Origin: Pseudoflavonifractor sp902362925 | GTDB lineage: Bacteria; Bacillota; Clostridia; Oscillospirales; Oscillospiraceae | NCBI GenBank assembly: GCA_902362925.1 | Contig: CABIYL010000009.1 | Length of the DNA: 64,000 bases | Strand: one strand, 5' to 3' | Shown: in pieces, positions 1 to 7,519 of the stretch | Position numbering within the stretch: position 1 is the first letter of the stretch | How the letters are laid out: the number at the start of each line of letters is the position of its first letter | The notes under the pieces: model-generated | Told to the model about the DNA's origin: nothing | Seen by the model: only the letters and a program-made list of their open reading frames with translations | Database searches by the model: none | Position numbers and translations under genes: made by a program

Positions 1-449
1 CTGAGGCACTCGTCAAAGATGGCGGAGAGCTGGCTGTCCCCGCCCCGCCACATGGCGCTCTGGAGGTCGGCCTCGGCGCTCATCAGGTCCACCAGAATCC
101 GGTTGGCGTACACCAGAGAGGTGTAATCAAAGTTGATGCCCAGGGCCAGATTGTACCCGTCCCCGATGAGGTGAAAGGTACTGCTCTTGATCTGCTGTCC
201 GCTGGGGGTGGTGGCGTACAGGTTGACAAAGTCCGTCACCAGAGCCGTCTCATCCAGCGCCAGATCCGTGCCCAGGATATCCATGGTGGAGCCAACGGTC
301 CGCCCGGAGATATGTCCGTTGTAGATGGACAAAATGGGGTGGGTGGGGTCCCCCATGTCGTGGACCAGGGTCTCGCAGGAGCCGCCGAACATCTCCGCAA
401 TGCCCCGGGCGGTCCGATCCAAAAATTCAAATGCTTCTTCCCGCGTCAT
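1..449 (-). CDS. YheO/DauR-type PAS-domain transcriptional regulator (3' end cut by window edge)
   Basis: The reading frame starts at ATG 449 behind a GGGAGGAA ribosome site and runs off the left edge, so only about 149 residues are visible. They match the YheO-like PAS domain (PAS_6): an early LVHDMGDP stretch, then IYNGHISGR, then a long block ending in hydrophobic residues near NLALGINFDYT. In the family a C-terminal helix-turn-helix follows this domain and would lie outside the window. Members such as DauR respond to small metabolites, often D-amino acids, but the effector here cannot be told. The gene has its own promoter and is not coupled to the gene behind it. Confidence 0.82.
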   Translation of the reverse strand, partial: MTREEAFEFLDRTARGIAEMFGGSCETLVHDMGDPTHPILSIYNGHISGRTVGSTMDILGTDLALDETALVTDFVNLYATTPSGQQIKSSTFHLIGDGYNLALGINFDYTSLVYANRILVDLMSAEADLQSAMWRGGDSQLSAIFDECL

Positions 450-516
450 TGCGGTTCCTCCCTCCGGAGATTTGAGCAGCAGTCAGCCTGCCGCATTTTA
501 TCGCTAAAGTATCAAT

Positions 517-545
517 ATTGTACCTCCGGGGGGCGAAAATTGCAA
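517..545 (-). promoter_or_regulatory. Sigma-70-type promoter for the YheO-like regulator
   Basis: On the minus strand a TTGCAA -35 box (540-545) and a TACAAT -10 box (517-522) are separated by exactly 17 bases. The likely start of transcription is near 510, about 60 bases before the start codon. Confidence 0.6.
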
Positions 546-596
546 GGGATTTGGGGACCGTGCCTCCGTGCTTTATGTTTCGGGTGTTTTTGTGTC

Positions 597-639
597 AAAA
601 ACAGGCCTGGCGCCGCCGGAATTCAGGCAGCGCCAGGCC
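597..639 (-). terminator. Intrinsic terminator after the polysaccharide deacetylase
   Basis: The arms GGCCTGGCGC (604-613) and GCGCCAGGCC (630-639) form a strong hairpin. Read on the minus strand it is followed by a short T run (complement of 597-602). It lies just past the stop codon of the deacetylase. Confidence 0.7.
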
Positions 640-658
640 GGAAAAGGTTAGAATATGC

Positions 659-1420
659 TTACGGATAGGCGTTGGAGTAGCTTTTCCCCGCCTCCAGCTG
701 GACATGCCGGGCGGCAAACAGCTCCTCTACGGTGACAAAGAGATAGCCCTGGGCGTGGAGCTGGTCCACAATCTGAAGGGCGGCGTCCACCGAGGCGGGG
801 AAGATGTCGTGCATGAGGACAATGGCCCCGTCCCTGGCCTGGGCCGTCACTTCCGCCACCTCCCGGGGTGTGTTCTGGTCCCGCCAGTCCTCCGGGTCAA
901 TGGACCAGATGATGATGGGGCACTCCGCCCACGCCTTCACCGACGGATCGGTCATGCCGTAGGGCGGCCGGAGGAGAAAATCCCGGTGCCCCAGAATCCC
1001 GGCCAGCAGGTCCCGGGTGCGGCCCACCTGGGCGTCAAAGTCCGTCCGGCTCAGGCCGGTGAGCTCCACATGGTCGTAGGTGTGGATACCCACCTGGTGC
1101 CCCTCCGCCTCCATGCGGCGGACAATGTCCTCATTGCCCTCCACCTGGGCGCCGATGAGGAAAAAGGTGGCGTGTACCCCCCGCTGGGCCAGCCCGTCCA
1201 GCAGGGCGGTGGTTGTGGAGCGGCGGGGTCCGTCGTCAAAGGTGAGGGCGATGAGCTTTTGCTCTCCGTCTTCGGACAGCACGGGCACCTGGGCGGTGCT
1301 CTCCGCCGTGACGGCGGCAGGCAAAGCGGCCCTCAGCGCAGCCCCCGCCGTAAGGGCCAGCGCCAGGACCGCCGCGCCGCTCAAAAGAGCAAATTTTCGT
1401 CTGTACTGCCTGTTTTCCAT
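659..1420 (-). CDS. Polysaccharide deacetylase (NodB-homology, PdaA/PgdA-like), membrane-anchored or secreted
   Basis: A 253-residue carbohydrate esterase family 4 protein. An N-terminal hydrophobic segment (about residues 10-35) acts as signal or anchor, so the enzyme works outside the membrane, most likely removing acetyl groups from peptidoglycan or another amino sugar polymer. The NodB motifs are all present: TFDDGP at 60-65 with the catalytic and metal-binding aspartates, H113-x3-H117 as metal ligands, RPPYG at 151-155, and LMHD at 202-205 with the late catalytic histidine. Length is normal for a single-domain member. It lies 78 bases behind the DUF2461 gene. Its ribosome site region is inside a long inverted repeat (1422-1470). 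The exact substrate is not decided by sequence. Confidence 0.9.
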   Translation of the reverse strand: MENRQYRRKFALLSGAAVLALALTAGAALRAALPAAVTAESTAQVPVLSEDGEQKLIALTFDDGPRRSTTTALLDGLAQRGVHATFFLIGAQVEGNEDIVRRMEAEGHQVGIHTYDHVELTGLSRTDFDAQVGRTRDLLAGILGHRDFLLRPPYGMTDPSVKAWAECPIIIWSIDPEDWRDQNTPREVAEVTAQARDGAIVLMHDIFPASVDAALQIVDQLHAQGYLFVTVEELFAARHVQLEAGKSYSNAYP

Positions 1421-1421
1421 C

Positions 1422-1478
1422 CCGTCCGCCGCCTTTCTGTCTGTTCAAAGACAGTATGTGCGGCGGACGGCTTTTTTT
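1422..1478. other. Long hairpin over the deacetylase ribosome binding region; terminator-like on the plus strand
   Basis: CCGTCCGCCGC (1422-1432) pairs with GCGGCGGACGG (1460-1470), with an inner CTGTCT/AGACAG pairing. On the minus strand the stem lies directly in front of the deacetylase ATG and takes in the purine-rich region that should serve as its ribosome site. On the plus strand it is followed by seven T residues, as in an intrinsic terminator, although no plus-strand gene precedes it. Confidence 0.6.
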
Positions 1479-1498
1479 GTGATGCAATTTTTTCTTGT

Positions 1499-2182
1499 TT
1501 ACTGTCCGTCCCTGGGGTCCGGGTCCCCCTCCAGAGAGAGGAAGTAGCGGTAGTAGGGCAGGAGGAAGCTGTACCCGTCCACCAGCACCTGGGGCAGCTC
1601 CGGCGTGAAGAGCACGCCGTCGTTGGGGCACTCCCGGGAGAGCACCAGCCCCTTCCGGTTGTACCAGGGGGTCAGCAGCGGGGTGGTCTGTCCCTTGGGG
1701 CGCTTGTATTCCTCCCCCTCCAGCACAAACTCCTCCTGCTTGTTGAAGGCCCTCACCAGCTTCTCAAAGGTCTTGGGGTCCCGGTCCAGCCGGGCACGGA
1801 ACTTGGCCATGGTCAGAGCGCCTGCGCACCAGTAGCCCAGGCCGTAGCTCCAGGACTCGGGCGCCAGCTCGAACCAGAACACCGGACGGCCTGTCCACTC
1901 CTCGCCGCCAGGCCGCTCCATGGACAGCCACAGGTGGTCCTTATAGGGTCCCCGGCCGTGGAGCCGCCGGGCATCCCGGTAGATGCGGGACACCTTGAGC
2001 ACCAGCCCCAGGTCCCCGTGCCGCTGCGCCATCTCGTCGAACACCTGCCGACCAAGCTCCCGCATGGGGTTGTAGAAGTGGGTGAGGTACTCCTCCTTGT
2101 GGGCCTCAAACCAGGTCTTCTCGTTGTTGAAGCGGATGCCCCACATAAAATCTATCGTCTTGTCGCTGAAGCCCTGAAACAC
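1499..2182 (-). CDS. DUF2461 family protein
   Basis: A 227-residue protein with the pattern of the DUF2461/TIGR02453 family: an N-terminal NNEKTWFEAHK block, an early RIYRDAR stretch, then a DHLWLSM segment and aromatic residues in the middle. The family is widespread but has no settled biochemical role; no membrane segment or known catalytic motif is visible. Translation starts at a GTG (2182) behind AAAGGAGA. It lies 48 bases downstream of pyrG on the same strand with no terminator between them, so the two may be co-transcribed. Confidence 0.85.
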   Translation of the reverse strand: MFQGFSDKTIDFMWGIRFNNEKTWFEAHKEEYLTHFYNPMRELGRQVFDEMAQRHGDLGLVLKVSRIYRDARRLHGRGPYKDHLWLSMERPGGEEWTGRPVFWFELAPESWSYGLGYWCAGALTMAKFRARLDRDPKTFEKLVRAFNKQEEFVLEGEEYKRPKGQTTPLLTPWYNRKGLVLSRECPNDGVLFTPELPQVLVDGYSFLLPYYRYFLSLEGDPDPRDGQ

Positions 2183-2230
2183 AGGCGTTCTCCTTTCTCT
2201 TTCCGAGGATTTTAATTTACATAATTTATA

Positions 2231-3841
2231 TTATGACTTCTTCTCTTTCACAGCAGCGGCCACAAAGTCCCGGAACAGAGGGTGGGCCTTGTTGGGTCTG
2301 CTCTTGAATTCCGGGTGGTACTGCACGCCCACAAACCAGGGGTGGCCGGGCAGCTCCACCGTCTCCACCAGGCTGCCGTCGGGAGAGAGGCCGGAGAGCA
2401 CCAGACCCTTGGATGTCAACGCCTCCCGGTACTGGTTGTTGAACTCGTAGCGGTGGCGGTGGCGCTCGGAGATGATCTCCTGGCCGTAGGCCCTGCGGAT
2501 TTTGGTGTCCCCCTCCGTCAGGCGGCAGGGATAGGCCCCCAGGCGCATGGTGCCCCCCTTCTCGGTCACGTTCCGCTGCTCGTCCATCAGGGCGATGACC
2601 GGATAGGGGGTGGCCGGGTCCAGCTCGGCGGAGTGGGCGCCGGTGAGACCGGCTGCGTGGCGGGCAAATTCCACCACCGCCATCTGCATGCCCAGGCAGA
2701 TGCCCAGGAAGGGCACCTTGTTCTCCCGGGCGTACCGGATGGCGGAGATTTTCCCCTCCACACCCCGGCTGCCGAAGCCGCCGGGCACCAGGACGCCGTC
2801 GCAGTCACGCAGCAGCTCTGCCGCGTTCTCGTCGGTGACCTGCTCGGCGTCCACCCATTTGATGTCCACCTTCACGCCGTTTTCAATGCCGCCGTGTGTG
2901 AGGGCCTCTGCCACCGACAGATAGGCGTCGTGGAGTGCCACATACTTGCCCACCAGGGCGATGCGTACCGTCCCCGCCGGGCGCTTGGCCCGCTCCACCA
3001 TGGCCTGCCACTCGGTCAGGTCAGGGGCGGTATCCCCCAGGCCCAGCCGGCGGCAAACCGCTCCGGCTAGCCCCTCCCGCTCCAGCATGAGGGGCACCTC
3101 GTAGAGGATGGGGGCGGTCAGGTTGGGGATTACATTCTCCGGGGCGATGTTGCAGAAGAGGGCGATCTTCTCCCGCAGGTCACGGGGCACCGGGCTGTCG
3201 CTCCGGGCCAGAATCACGTCGGGCTGGATGCCCAGGCCCAGCAGCTCCTTTACCGAGTGCTGGGTGGGCTTGCTCTTCAGCTCCCCGGTGCCCGGGATGG
3301 ACACAATGAGGGACACGTGAAGGTACATCACGTCCTGGCGGCCCACCTCCTGGCCCACCTGGCGGATGGCCTCCAGGAAGGGCTGGGACTCGATGTCGCC
3401 CACGGTGCCGCCGATCTCGGTGATGACCACGTCCACCTCTCCGGACCGGCCCACCCGGTAGATCCGGCTCTTGATCTCATCGGTGATGTGGGGGATGACC
3501 TGGATGGTGCCACCCAGATAGTCGCCGCTCCGCTCCCGGCTCAGCACGGTCCAGAACACCTTGCCCGAGGTGACCGAGGAGTTGACGGTGAGATTTTCGT
3601 CGGTAAAACGCTCATAGTGGCCCAGGTCCAGGTCGGTCTCGGCGCCGTCGTCGGTGACGAACACCTCGCCGTGCTGGTAGGGGTTCATGGTGCCCGGGTC
3701 CACGTTCAGGTAGGGGTCGAACTTCTGGAGGGCCACCCGCAGACCCCGCTGCTTGAGCAGCCGCCCCAGGGACGCCGCCGCGATGCCCTTTCCCAGTCCG
3801 GAGACCACGCCGCCGGTGACAAAGATATACTTCACTGCCAT
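2231..3841 (-). CDS. pyrG: CTP synthase (glutamine-hydrolysing)
   Basis: A full-length 536-residue CTP synthase, which makes CTP from UTP, ATP and glutamine in pyrimidine nucleotide synthesis. The N-terminal synthetase domain opens with the nucleotide-binding GGVVSGLGKGI segment (residues 10-20). The C-terminal class I glutamine amidotransferase domain carries the nucleophile Cys382 in GICLGMQ and the His509/Glu511 pair in YHPEF. Start is ATG 3841 behind GGGAGGAA. The gene is transcribed alone or with the DUF2461 gene behind it, from a promoter at 3980-4009. A terminator-like hairpin sits right at the transcription start, which recalls the leader attenuation of Firmicute pyrG genes, where low CTP allows read-through. 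Confidence 0.98.
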   Translation of the reverse strand: MAVKYIFVTGGVVSGLGKGIAAASLGRLLKQRGLRVALQKFDPYLNVDPGTMNPYQHGEVFVTDDGAETDLDLGHYERFTDENLTVNSSVTSGKVFWTVLSRERSGDYLGGTIQVIPHITDEIKSRIYRVGRSGEVDVVITEIGGTVGDIESQPFLEAIRQVGQEVGRQDVMYLHVSLIVSIPGTGELKSKPTQHSVKELLGLGIQPDVILARSDSPVPRDLREKIALFCNIAPENVIPNLTAPILYEVPLMLEREGLAGAVCRRLGLGDTAPDLTEWQAMVERAKRPAGTVRIALVGKYVALHDAYLSVAEALTHGGIENGVKVDIKWVDAEQVTDENAAELLRDCDGVLVPGGFGSRGVEGKISAIRYARENKVPFLGICLGMQMAVVEFARHAAGLTGAHSAELDPATPYPVIALMDEQRNVTEKGGTMRLGAYPCRLTEGDTKIRRAYGQEIISERHRHRYEFNNQYREALTSKGLVLSGLSPDGSLVETVELPGHPWFVGVQYHPEFKSRPNKAHPLFRDFVAAAVKEKKS

Positions 3842-3929
3842 ATTACAATTCCTCCCATCGTTTCAGATGGGACCCCATTGTCCCGGGACGCCCTTGCCCC
3901 TGTCTTCCTATTCTGTTTTCATTCCGTAC

Positions 3930-3974
3930 AAAAAGCAAAACAGCCTGGTACGCTGTACCCAGGCTGTCCGGTAC
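3930..3974 (-). promoter_or_regulatory. pyrG leader: terminator hairpin with possible competing hairpin
   Basis: On the minus strand ACAGCCTGG and CCAGGCTGT (3959-3967 and 3940-3948) form a nine-pair stem followed by TTTTGCTTTTT, an intrinsic terminator starting within about ten bases of the predicted transcription start. A GTACC at 3970-3974 can instead pair with GGTAC inside the terminator arm, which would break the terminator. This layout fits attenuation of pyrG, but the initial G run and C/T-rich arm used by Bacillus subtilis are not obvious here. Confidence 0.6.
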
Positions 3975-3979
3975 GTTTT

Positions 3980-4009
3980 ATTCTACTCGCTCTTCCCCGT
4001 TCCCGTCAA
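3980..4009 (-). promoter_or_regulatory. pyrG promoter
   Basis: On the minus strand TTGACG (4004-4009) and TAGAAT (3980-3985) are 18 bases apart. Transcription should begin near 3973, giving a leader of about 130 bases before the pyrG start codon. The rest of the interval up to the next gene (4010-4243) shows no further gene; a lone TATACT at 4197-4202 may serve the plus-strand HD gene. Confidence 0.65.
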
Positions 4010-4243
4010 GACGGAAGGTTCAATTTTCTCTCCGGCGTATTTTACCGGATTCTTGCACAGATCATACGCCGCCCTGGTGGCAGTCCGTCCAACGGCGTGG
4101 CACACTGAGGACAGGTTCTGTTTTTGTTTATGGCTCCTTGCGCAAGTCTTAAGGAAATCGTAAGGTGACGCAAAGCCTCTCTTTCACTTTTTCTCCTATA
4201 CTGGTTACACGCTGAAACGGATGAACAAAGGAGTATGAGCACC

Positions 4244-4783
4244 ATGTGGAATTTCAAATACACCGCCCAATACCTCGCCTGTGTGGCCGATCTGGAGGCC
4301 CACCCTGACGTGCAGTCCATGCGCTTTCTCCCCCAGCACGCCAAAGGGGTAAGCACCTACGACCACTGCTGCCTGGTGGCCTACTCCAGCTTCCGCATCT
4401 GCGCCGCCCTTGGTCTGGACGCCCGCTCGGCGGCACGTGGCGGCCTGCTCCACGACTTCTTCCTCTACAACTGGCAGACCGGCTCCCGCTCCGGCGGAGA
4501 CCACGCCTTCAACCATCCCCTCTACGCCCTGGCCAACGCCGAGTCCCGCTTTGACCTCAACGACACCGAGCGGGACATCATTGCCACCCACATGTGGCCC
4601 CTGCCCCTCCACCGGTTCTACCGCTGCTGGGAGTCCCTGGTGGTCAGCTGCATGGACAAGGTATGCGCCCTTGCCGAGCTGATGGGCCTGGTGCCCCTGC
4701 TCACCAGAGGCGGCCGGATTCCCACTCCCGTGCCTGTGTATCCCTCGGTGCCGGAGGTCACCTCCGCCGCAAAGGCCGGTTGA
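4244..4783 (+). CDS. HD-domain phosphohydrolase-like protein
   Basis: A 179-residue soluble protein of the HD superfamily. It has the family pattern of spaced metal ligands: His41, the doublet His70-Asp71 in GLLHDFF, a histidine in GGDHAF, and a late THMWPL histidine. HD proteins of this size hydrolyse nucleotides or other phosphate esters; the substrate is unknown. An ATG at 4235 lies only one base after AAAGGAG (4227-4233), so the ATG at 4244, ten bases away, is the better start. It heads a plus-strand run with an aldo/keto reductase and a second HD protein, with short gaps that suggest one transcript. Confidence 0.8.
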   Translation: MWNFKYTAQYLACVADLEAHPDVQSMRFLPQHAKGVSTYDHCCLVAYSSFRICAALGLDARSAARGGLLHDFFLYNWQTGSRSGGDHAFNHPLYALANAESRFDLNDTERDIIATHMWPLPLHRFYRCWESLVVSCMDKVCALAELMGLVPLLTRGGRIPTPVPVYPSVPEVTSAAKAG

Positions 4784-4835
4784 CTTCTCCCAGCGGGCGT
4801 GGTACCCTTTTTCCAAACGAAAAGGGGGTATGCGT

Positions 4836-5699
4836 ATGCTCAGCCCTGCGACAAATTTTCTTCTCTCCAACGGCCTGTCCATCCCCGCCGTGGGCTTCGG
4901 CACCTACAAGGCCGGCGACGGGGACGGCGACGTCCTGTCCAACGCCATCGCCCAGGGATACCGCCACTTTGACACCGCCTCCTTCTACGGCACCGAGGCA
5001 GCGCTGGGCCAGGCCGTGGCGGAGAGCGGTATTCCCAGAGAGGACTTTTTCCTCACCTCCAAGCTGTGGAAAACCGAGATGGGCTATGACGCCGCCCTCC
5101 GGGCCTTTGACGCCACGCTGGAGCGGATGGGGACCGACTATCTGGACCTCTACCTCATCCACTGGCCCAGACCGGACCTGGAGCTGGAGGACTGGGCCAA
5201 GCTAGACCGGGAGACCTGGCGTGCTCTGGAGCGGCTGCATGAGTCCGGCCTGGTGCGCGCCATCGGGGTGAGCAATTTCCTGCCCCACCACCTGGAGCCC
5301 CTTCTGGCCTCGGCTAATGTGGCACCCATGGTGGACCAGCTGGAGTTCCACCCGGGCTACACCCAGGATGAGGCCGTGGCCTTCTGCCAGAATCACAATA
5401 TTCTGGTGGAGGCCTGGAGCCCCCTGGGCCGGAACCGGCTGGCAGGCAATGACGTGCTCACCCGTCTTGCGGCTGAGCACGGTGTATCTCCCGCTCAAAT
5501 CTGCCTGCGCTTTGCCCTTCAGCGGGGTGTGCTTCCCCTGCCCAAGTCCTCCAGCCCGGAGCGGATGGCGGAGAACCTGGACCTGTTCTCCTTCTCTCTG
5601 ACCGAGGAGGAGATGGAAGCGCTGAGCACCATGCCCCAGACAGGCTGGTCTGGTGAGCACCCCGACCGGCCCAGAGTACGCTTTCAGGAGGTGAACTGA
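4836..5699 (+). CDS. Aldo/keto reductase
   Basis: A 287-residue single-domain TIM-barrel oxidoreductase of the aldo/keto reductase superfamily, which reduces aldehydes or ketones with NAD(P)H. The catalytic tetrad is complete: Asp46 and Tyr51 in FDTASFYG, Lys76 in TSKLW, and His109 in YLIHWP. The GVSNF signature follows in the middle and the phosphate-binding PKSSSPERM segment near the end. The ATG at 4830 is only one base from the purine-rich AAAGGGGG, so the in-frame ATG at 4836 fits better. The gene is followed one base later by a 5'-nucleotidase-like gene whose ribosome site is inside its last codons, so the two are translationally linked. Physiological substrate is not evident. Confidence 0.93.
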   Translation: MLSPATNFLLSNGLSIPAVGFGTYKAGDGDGDVLSNAIAQGYRHFDTASFYGTEAALGQAVAESGIPREDFFLTSKLWKTEMGYDAALRAFDATLERMGTDYLDLYLIHWPRPDLELEDWAKLDRETWRALERLHESGLVRAIGVSNFLPHHLEPLLASANVAPMVDQLEFHPGYTQDEAVAFCQNHNILVEAWSPLGRNRLAGNDVLTRLAAEHGVSPAQICLRFALQRGVLPLPKSSSPERMAENLDLFSFSLTEEEMEALSTMPQTGWSGEHPDRPRVRFQEVN

Positions 5700-5700
5700 C

Positions 5701-6267
5701 ATGGAACCCAAGGAACTGCTGGACTTTCTCCACATTGCTGAGAAGCTCAAGTGCAACACCCGCCACTCTTACACCTCCAACTGGCGGCACGAGTCGGTGG
5801 CGGAGCACTCCTGGCGGCTGGCCCTGATGGCCTTTCTCATGAAGGACCAGATTCCCGGCGTGGACATGGACAAGGTGCTTCGCATGTGCCTCATCCACGA
5901 CCTTGGCGAGGCCATCACCGGCGATATTCCTTCCTTTGAAAAAACCGACGCCAACGAGCGCACCGAGGCAAAGGCCATTGACGGCCTGGTGGCCTCCCTG
6001 CCCCATCCTCTCTCCGGTGAGCTGGCGGCCCTGTTCGCCGAGATGGAAGCCAGAGAGACCCCCGAGGCCAAGGTGTTCAAAGCCCTGGACCGGATGGAGG
6101 CGGTGCTCCAGCACAACGAGGCCCCGCTGGAAACCTGGATCCCCCTGGAGTATGAGCTCAACCGCACCTACGGCACGGAGGACGCCGCTCCCTATCCCTT
6201 CCTGAAGGCTCTGCGGGAGCAGATGTGCCGGGATACGGAGGAGAAAATCTCCGGCAACATGTCCTGA
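5701..6267 (+). CDS. HD-domain 5'-deoxynucleotidase-like protein (YfbR/HDDC2 type)
   Basis: A 188-residue protein of the HD_3 group that includes YfbR and HDDC2, which remove the 5' phosphate from deoxynucleoside monophosphates. Key residues are visible: RHESVAEHSW (residues 29-38) with two metal-binding histidines, the central His66-Asp67 in IHDLGEA, and a late ALDRMEA aspartate. Start is ATG 5701 behind CAGGAGGTGAAC, which is inside the end of the aldo/keto reductase gene. A bidirectional terminator follows. Together with the upstream HD protein it may act in nucleotide pool cleaning, but that is only inferred from the family. Confidence 0.88.
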   Translation: MEPKELLDFLHIAEKLKCNTRHSYTSNWRHESVAEHSWRLALMAFLMKDQIPGVDMDKVLRMCLIHDLGEAITGDIPSFEKTDANERTEAKAIDGLVASLPHPLSGELAALFAEMEARETPEAKVFKALDRMEAVLQHNEAPLETWIPLEYELNRTYGTEDAAPYPFLKALREQMCRDTEEKISGNMS

Positions 6268-6275
6268 TAAACAGT

Positions 6276-6315
6276 ATGCGGAGGCATCTCAGACGAGACG
6301 CCTCCGCATTTTTTG
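6276..6315 (+). terminator. Terminator after the nucleotidase gene
   Basis: ATGCGGAGGC (6276-6285) pairs with GCCTCCGCAT (6300-6309) and is followed by a T run. It lies between convergent genes and can serve both strands. Confidence 0.85.
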
Positions 6316-6921
6316 TCATTTCAGGGGCACGGCATAGGGGGACATCTCCCAGCGGATAAAGTAGCCCTGAGGATGCCCGCACACAGGACAAGCCGCTGGG
6401 GCCATGGTTCCCTCCACCACGTGGCCGCAGTTGAGACACATCCAGCGGCACTCCACATCGCTGACAAAGAGCTTCCCTTGCTCCAGCAGGTCGGCAAAGG
6501 CGCCGAACCGGTCGCCGTGGGTCTTTTCTACCCTGGCGATGGAGGAGAAGATGTGGGAAATCTCAGGGAACCCCTCCTCCTTGGCAATTTTGGCAAAGCC
6601 GGTGTAGTCGTGCTCCCACTCGTGGTACTCGTTGTGCCGGGCGGCCTGGAGATGACGGAGCACATCGGGGAAGATATCCACCGGATAGGTGCCGTCCACC
6701 TGGATGGTCTGTCCTGAGAGCTGCTCCAGCAGGTCGTAATACACCTTGGCGTGCTGCTCCTCCTGGCCGGCGGTGAAGAGGAATACCCCCTGGAGCACCT
6801 GGAGGTTGTTCTTTCGGGCCAGACCGGCGGCAAAGGTGTAGCGGTTGCGGGCCTGGCTTTCTCCGGCAAAGGCGCGCATCAAATTTTCTCTGGTCTGGCT
6901 CTTGTCAAATGAAACGGACAT
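6316..6921 (-). CDS. Rubrerythrin
   Basis: A 201-residue rubrerythrin, a non-haem di-iron peroxidase that protects anaerobes from hydrogen peroxide in the cytoplasm. The N-terminal ferritin-like four-helix domain has the iron ligands around Glu21, EEQH (54-57) and EKTH (132-135). The C-terminal rubredoxin-like domain has the two CxxC pairs Cys162/Cys165 and Cys178/Cys181 for one iron. The start at ATG 6921 has a strong AAGGGAGG site; the longer open frame upstream is antisense to the sigma factor gene and has no such site. Divergent from the ECF sigma factor. Confidence 0.96.
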   Translation of the reverse strand: MSVSFDKSQTRENLMRAFAGESQARNRYTFAAGLARKNNLQVLQGVFLFTAGQEEQHAKVYYDLLEQLSGQTIQVDGTYPVDIFPDVLRHLQAARHNEYHEWEHDYTGFAKIAKEEGFPEISHIFSSIARVEKTHGDRFGAFADLLEQGKLFVSDVECRWMCLNCGHVVEGTMAPAACPVCGHPQGYFIRWEMSPYAVPLK

Positions 6922-7039
6922 GGGCAGTACCTCCCTTATCATGGATATGGGAAGGATGCCCTGACAAAATATTTTTATACAGGTGAAACAAAACCGGCAG
7001 CTCATGGCTCTGATAGGCAGAGGAAAGGAGATGAGGCAG

Positions 7040-7519
7040 ATGGATTTGGAGCAGGCCATGGCGGAGCACGGGGACTGTATTCTGCGGCTGTGCTTTCTCA
7101 TTCTGCGGGATCGCGCCGCCGCCGAGGACGCCGCCCAGGAGACCTTTCTCCGGGCCTGGCAGAGCTGGGAGCGCTTTGACGGGCGGGCGGCGGTCAAAAC
7201 CTGGCTGACCAGCATTGCCGTCAACGTGTGCCGCCACCAGCTCCGCTCCCCCTGGCGCAGACGTTGGGTGGACTGGGAAGCACTGGGTGAGCTGGCCGCG
7301 CCGGAGCAGCATGCGGAGGACGGCACCGTGCTCCGTGCCGTGCTGTCCCTGCCGAAAAAGTACCGGGAAATTGTGGTGCTTCACTACTATCAGGGCTTTT
7401 CCACGCCGGAAATCGCCCGAATGCTCCGCCTTCCCACCGGAACCGTGTCGGTCCGTCTCATGCGGGCCAGAGAACGGCTTAAGCCTATGCTGAAGGAGTG
7501 GTATTATGAAGAAGCATAA
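7040..7519 (+). CDS. ECF-type RNA polymerase sigma factor
   Basis: A 159-residue extracytoplasmic-function sigma factor. Region 2 spans about residues 10-65, including the DAAQETFLRAW core-binding stretch. Region 4 is at the end (LPKKYREIVVLHYYQG then the helix-turn-helix STPEIARMLRLPTGTVSVRL). The in-frame ATG directly abutting GGAG is unlikely; the ATG at 7040 lies nine bases after AAAGGAG. The last 14 bases overlap the next gene, whose product has the layout of a membrane anti-sigma factor, so the pair probably forms a signal-responsive module that controls its own transcription. The signal is unknown. Confidence 0.93.
   Translation: MDLEQAMAEHGDCILRLCFLILRDRAAAEDAAQETFLRAWQSWERFDGRAAVKTWLTSIAVNVCRHQLRSPWRRRWVDWEALGELAAPEQHAEDGTVLRAVLSLPKKYREIVVLHYYQGFSTPEIARMLRLPTGTVSVRLMRARERLKPMLKEWYYEEA

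Noticed and set aside
518..2215. A 565-codon plus-strand open frame over the deacetylase and DUF2461 genes
   Set aside because: It is antisense to two recognised proteins and has no family resemblance or ribosome site.
6922..7326. A 135-residue N-terminal extension of rubrerythrin
   Set aside because: It overlaps the ECF sigma factor gene in antisense and the normal rubrerythrin start at 6921 has a strong ribosome site.
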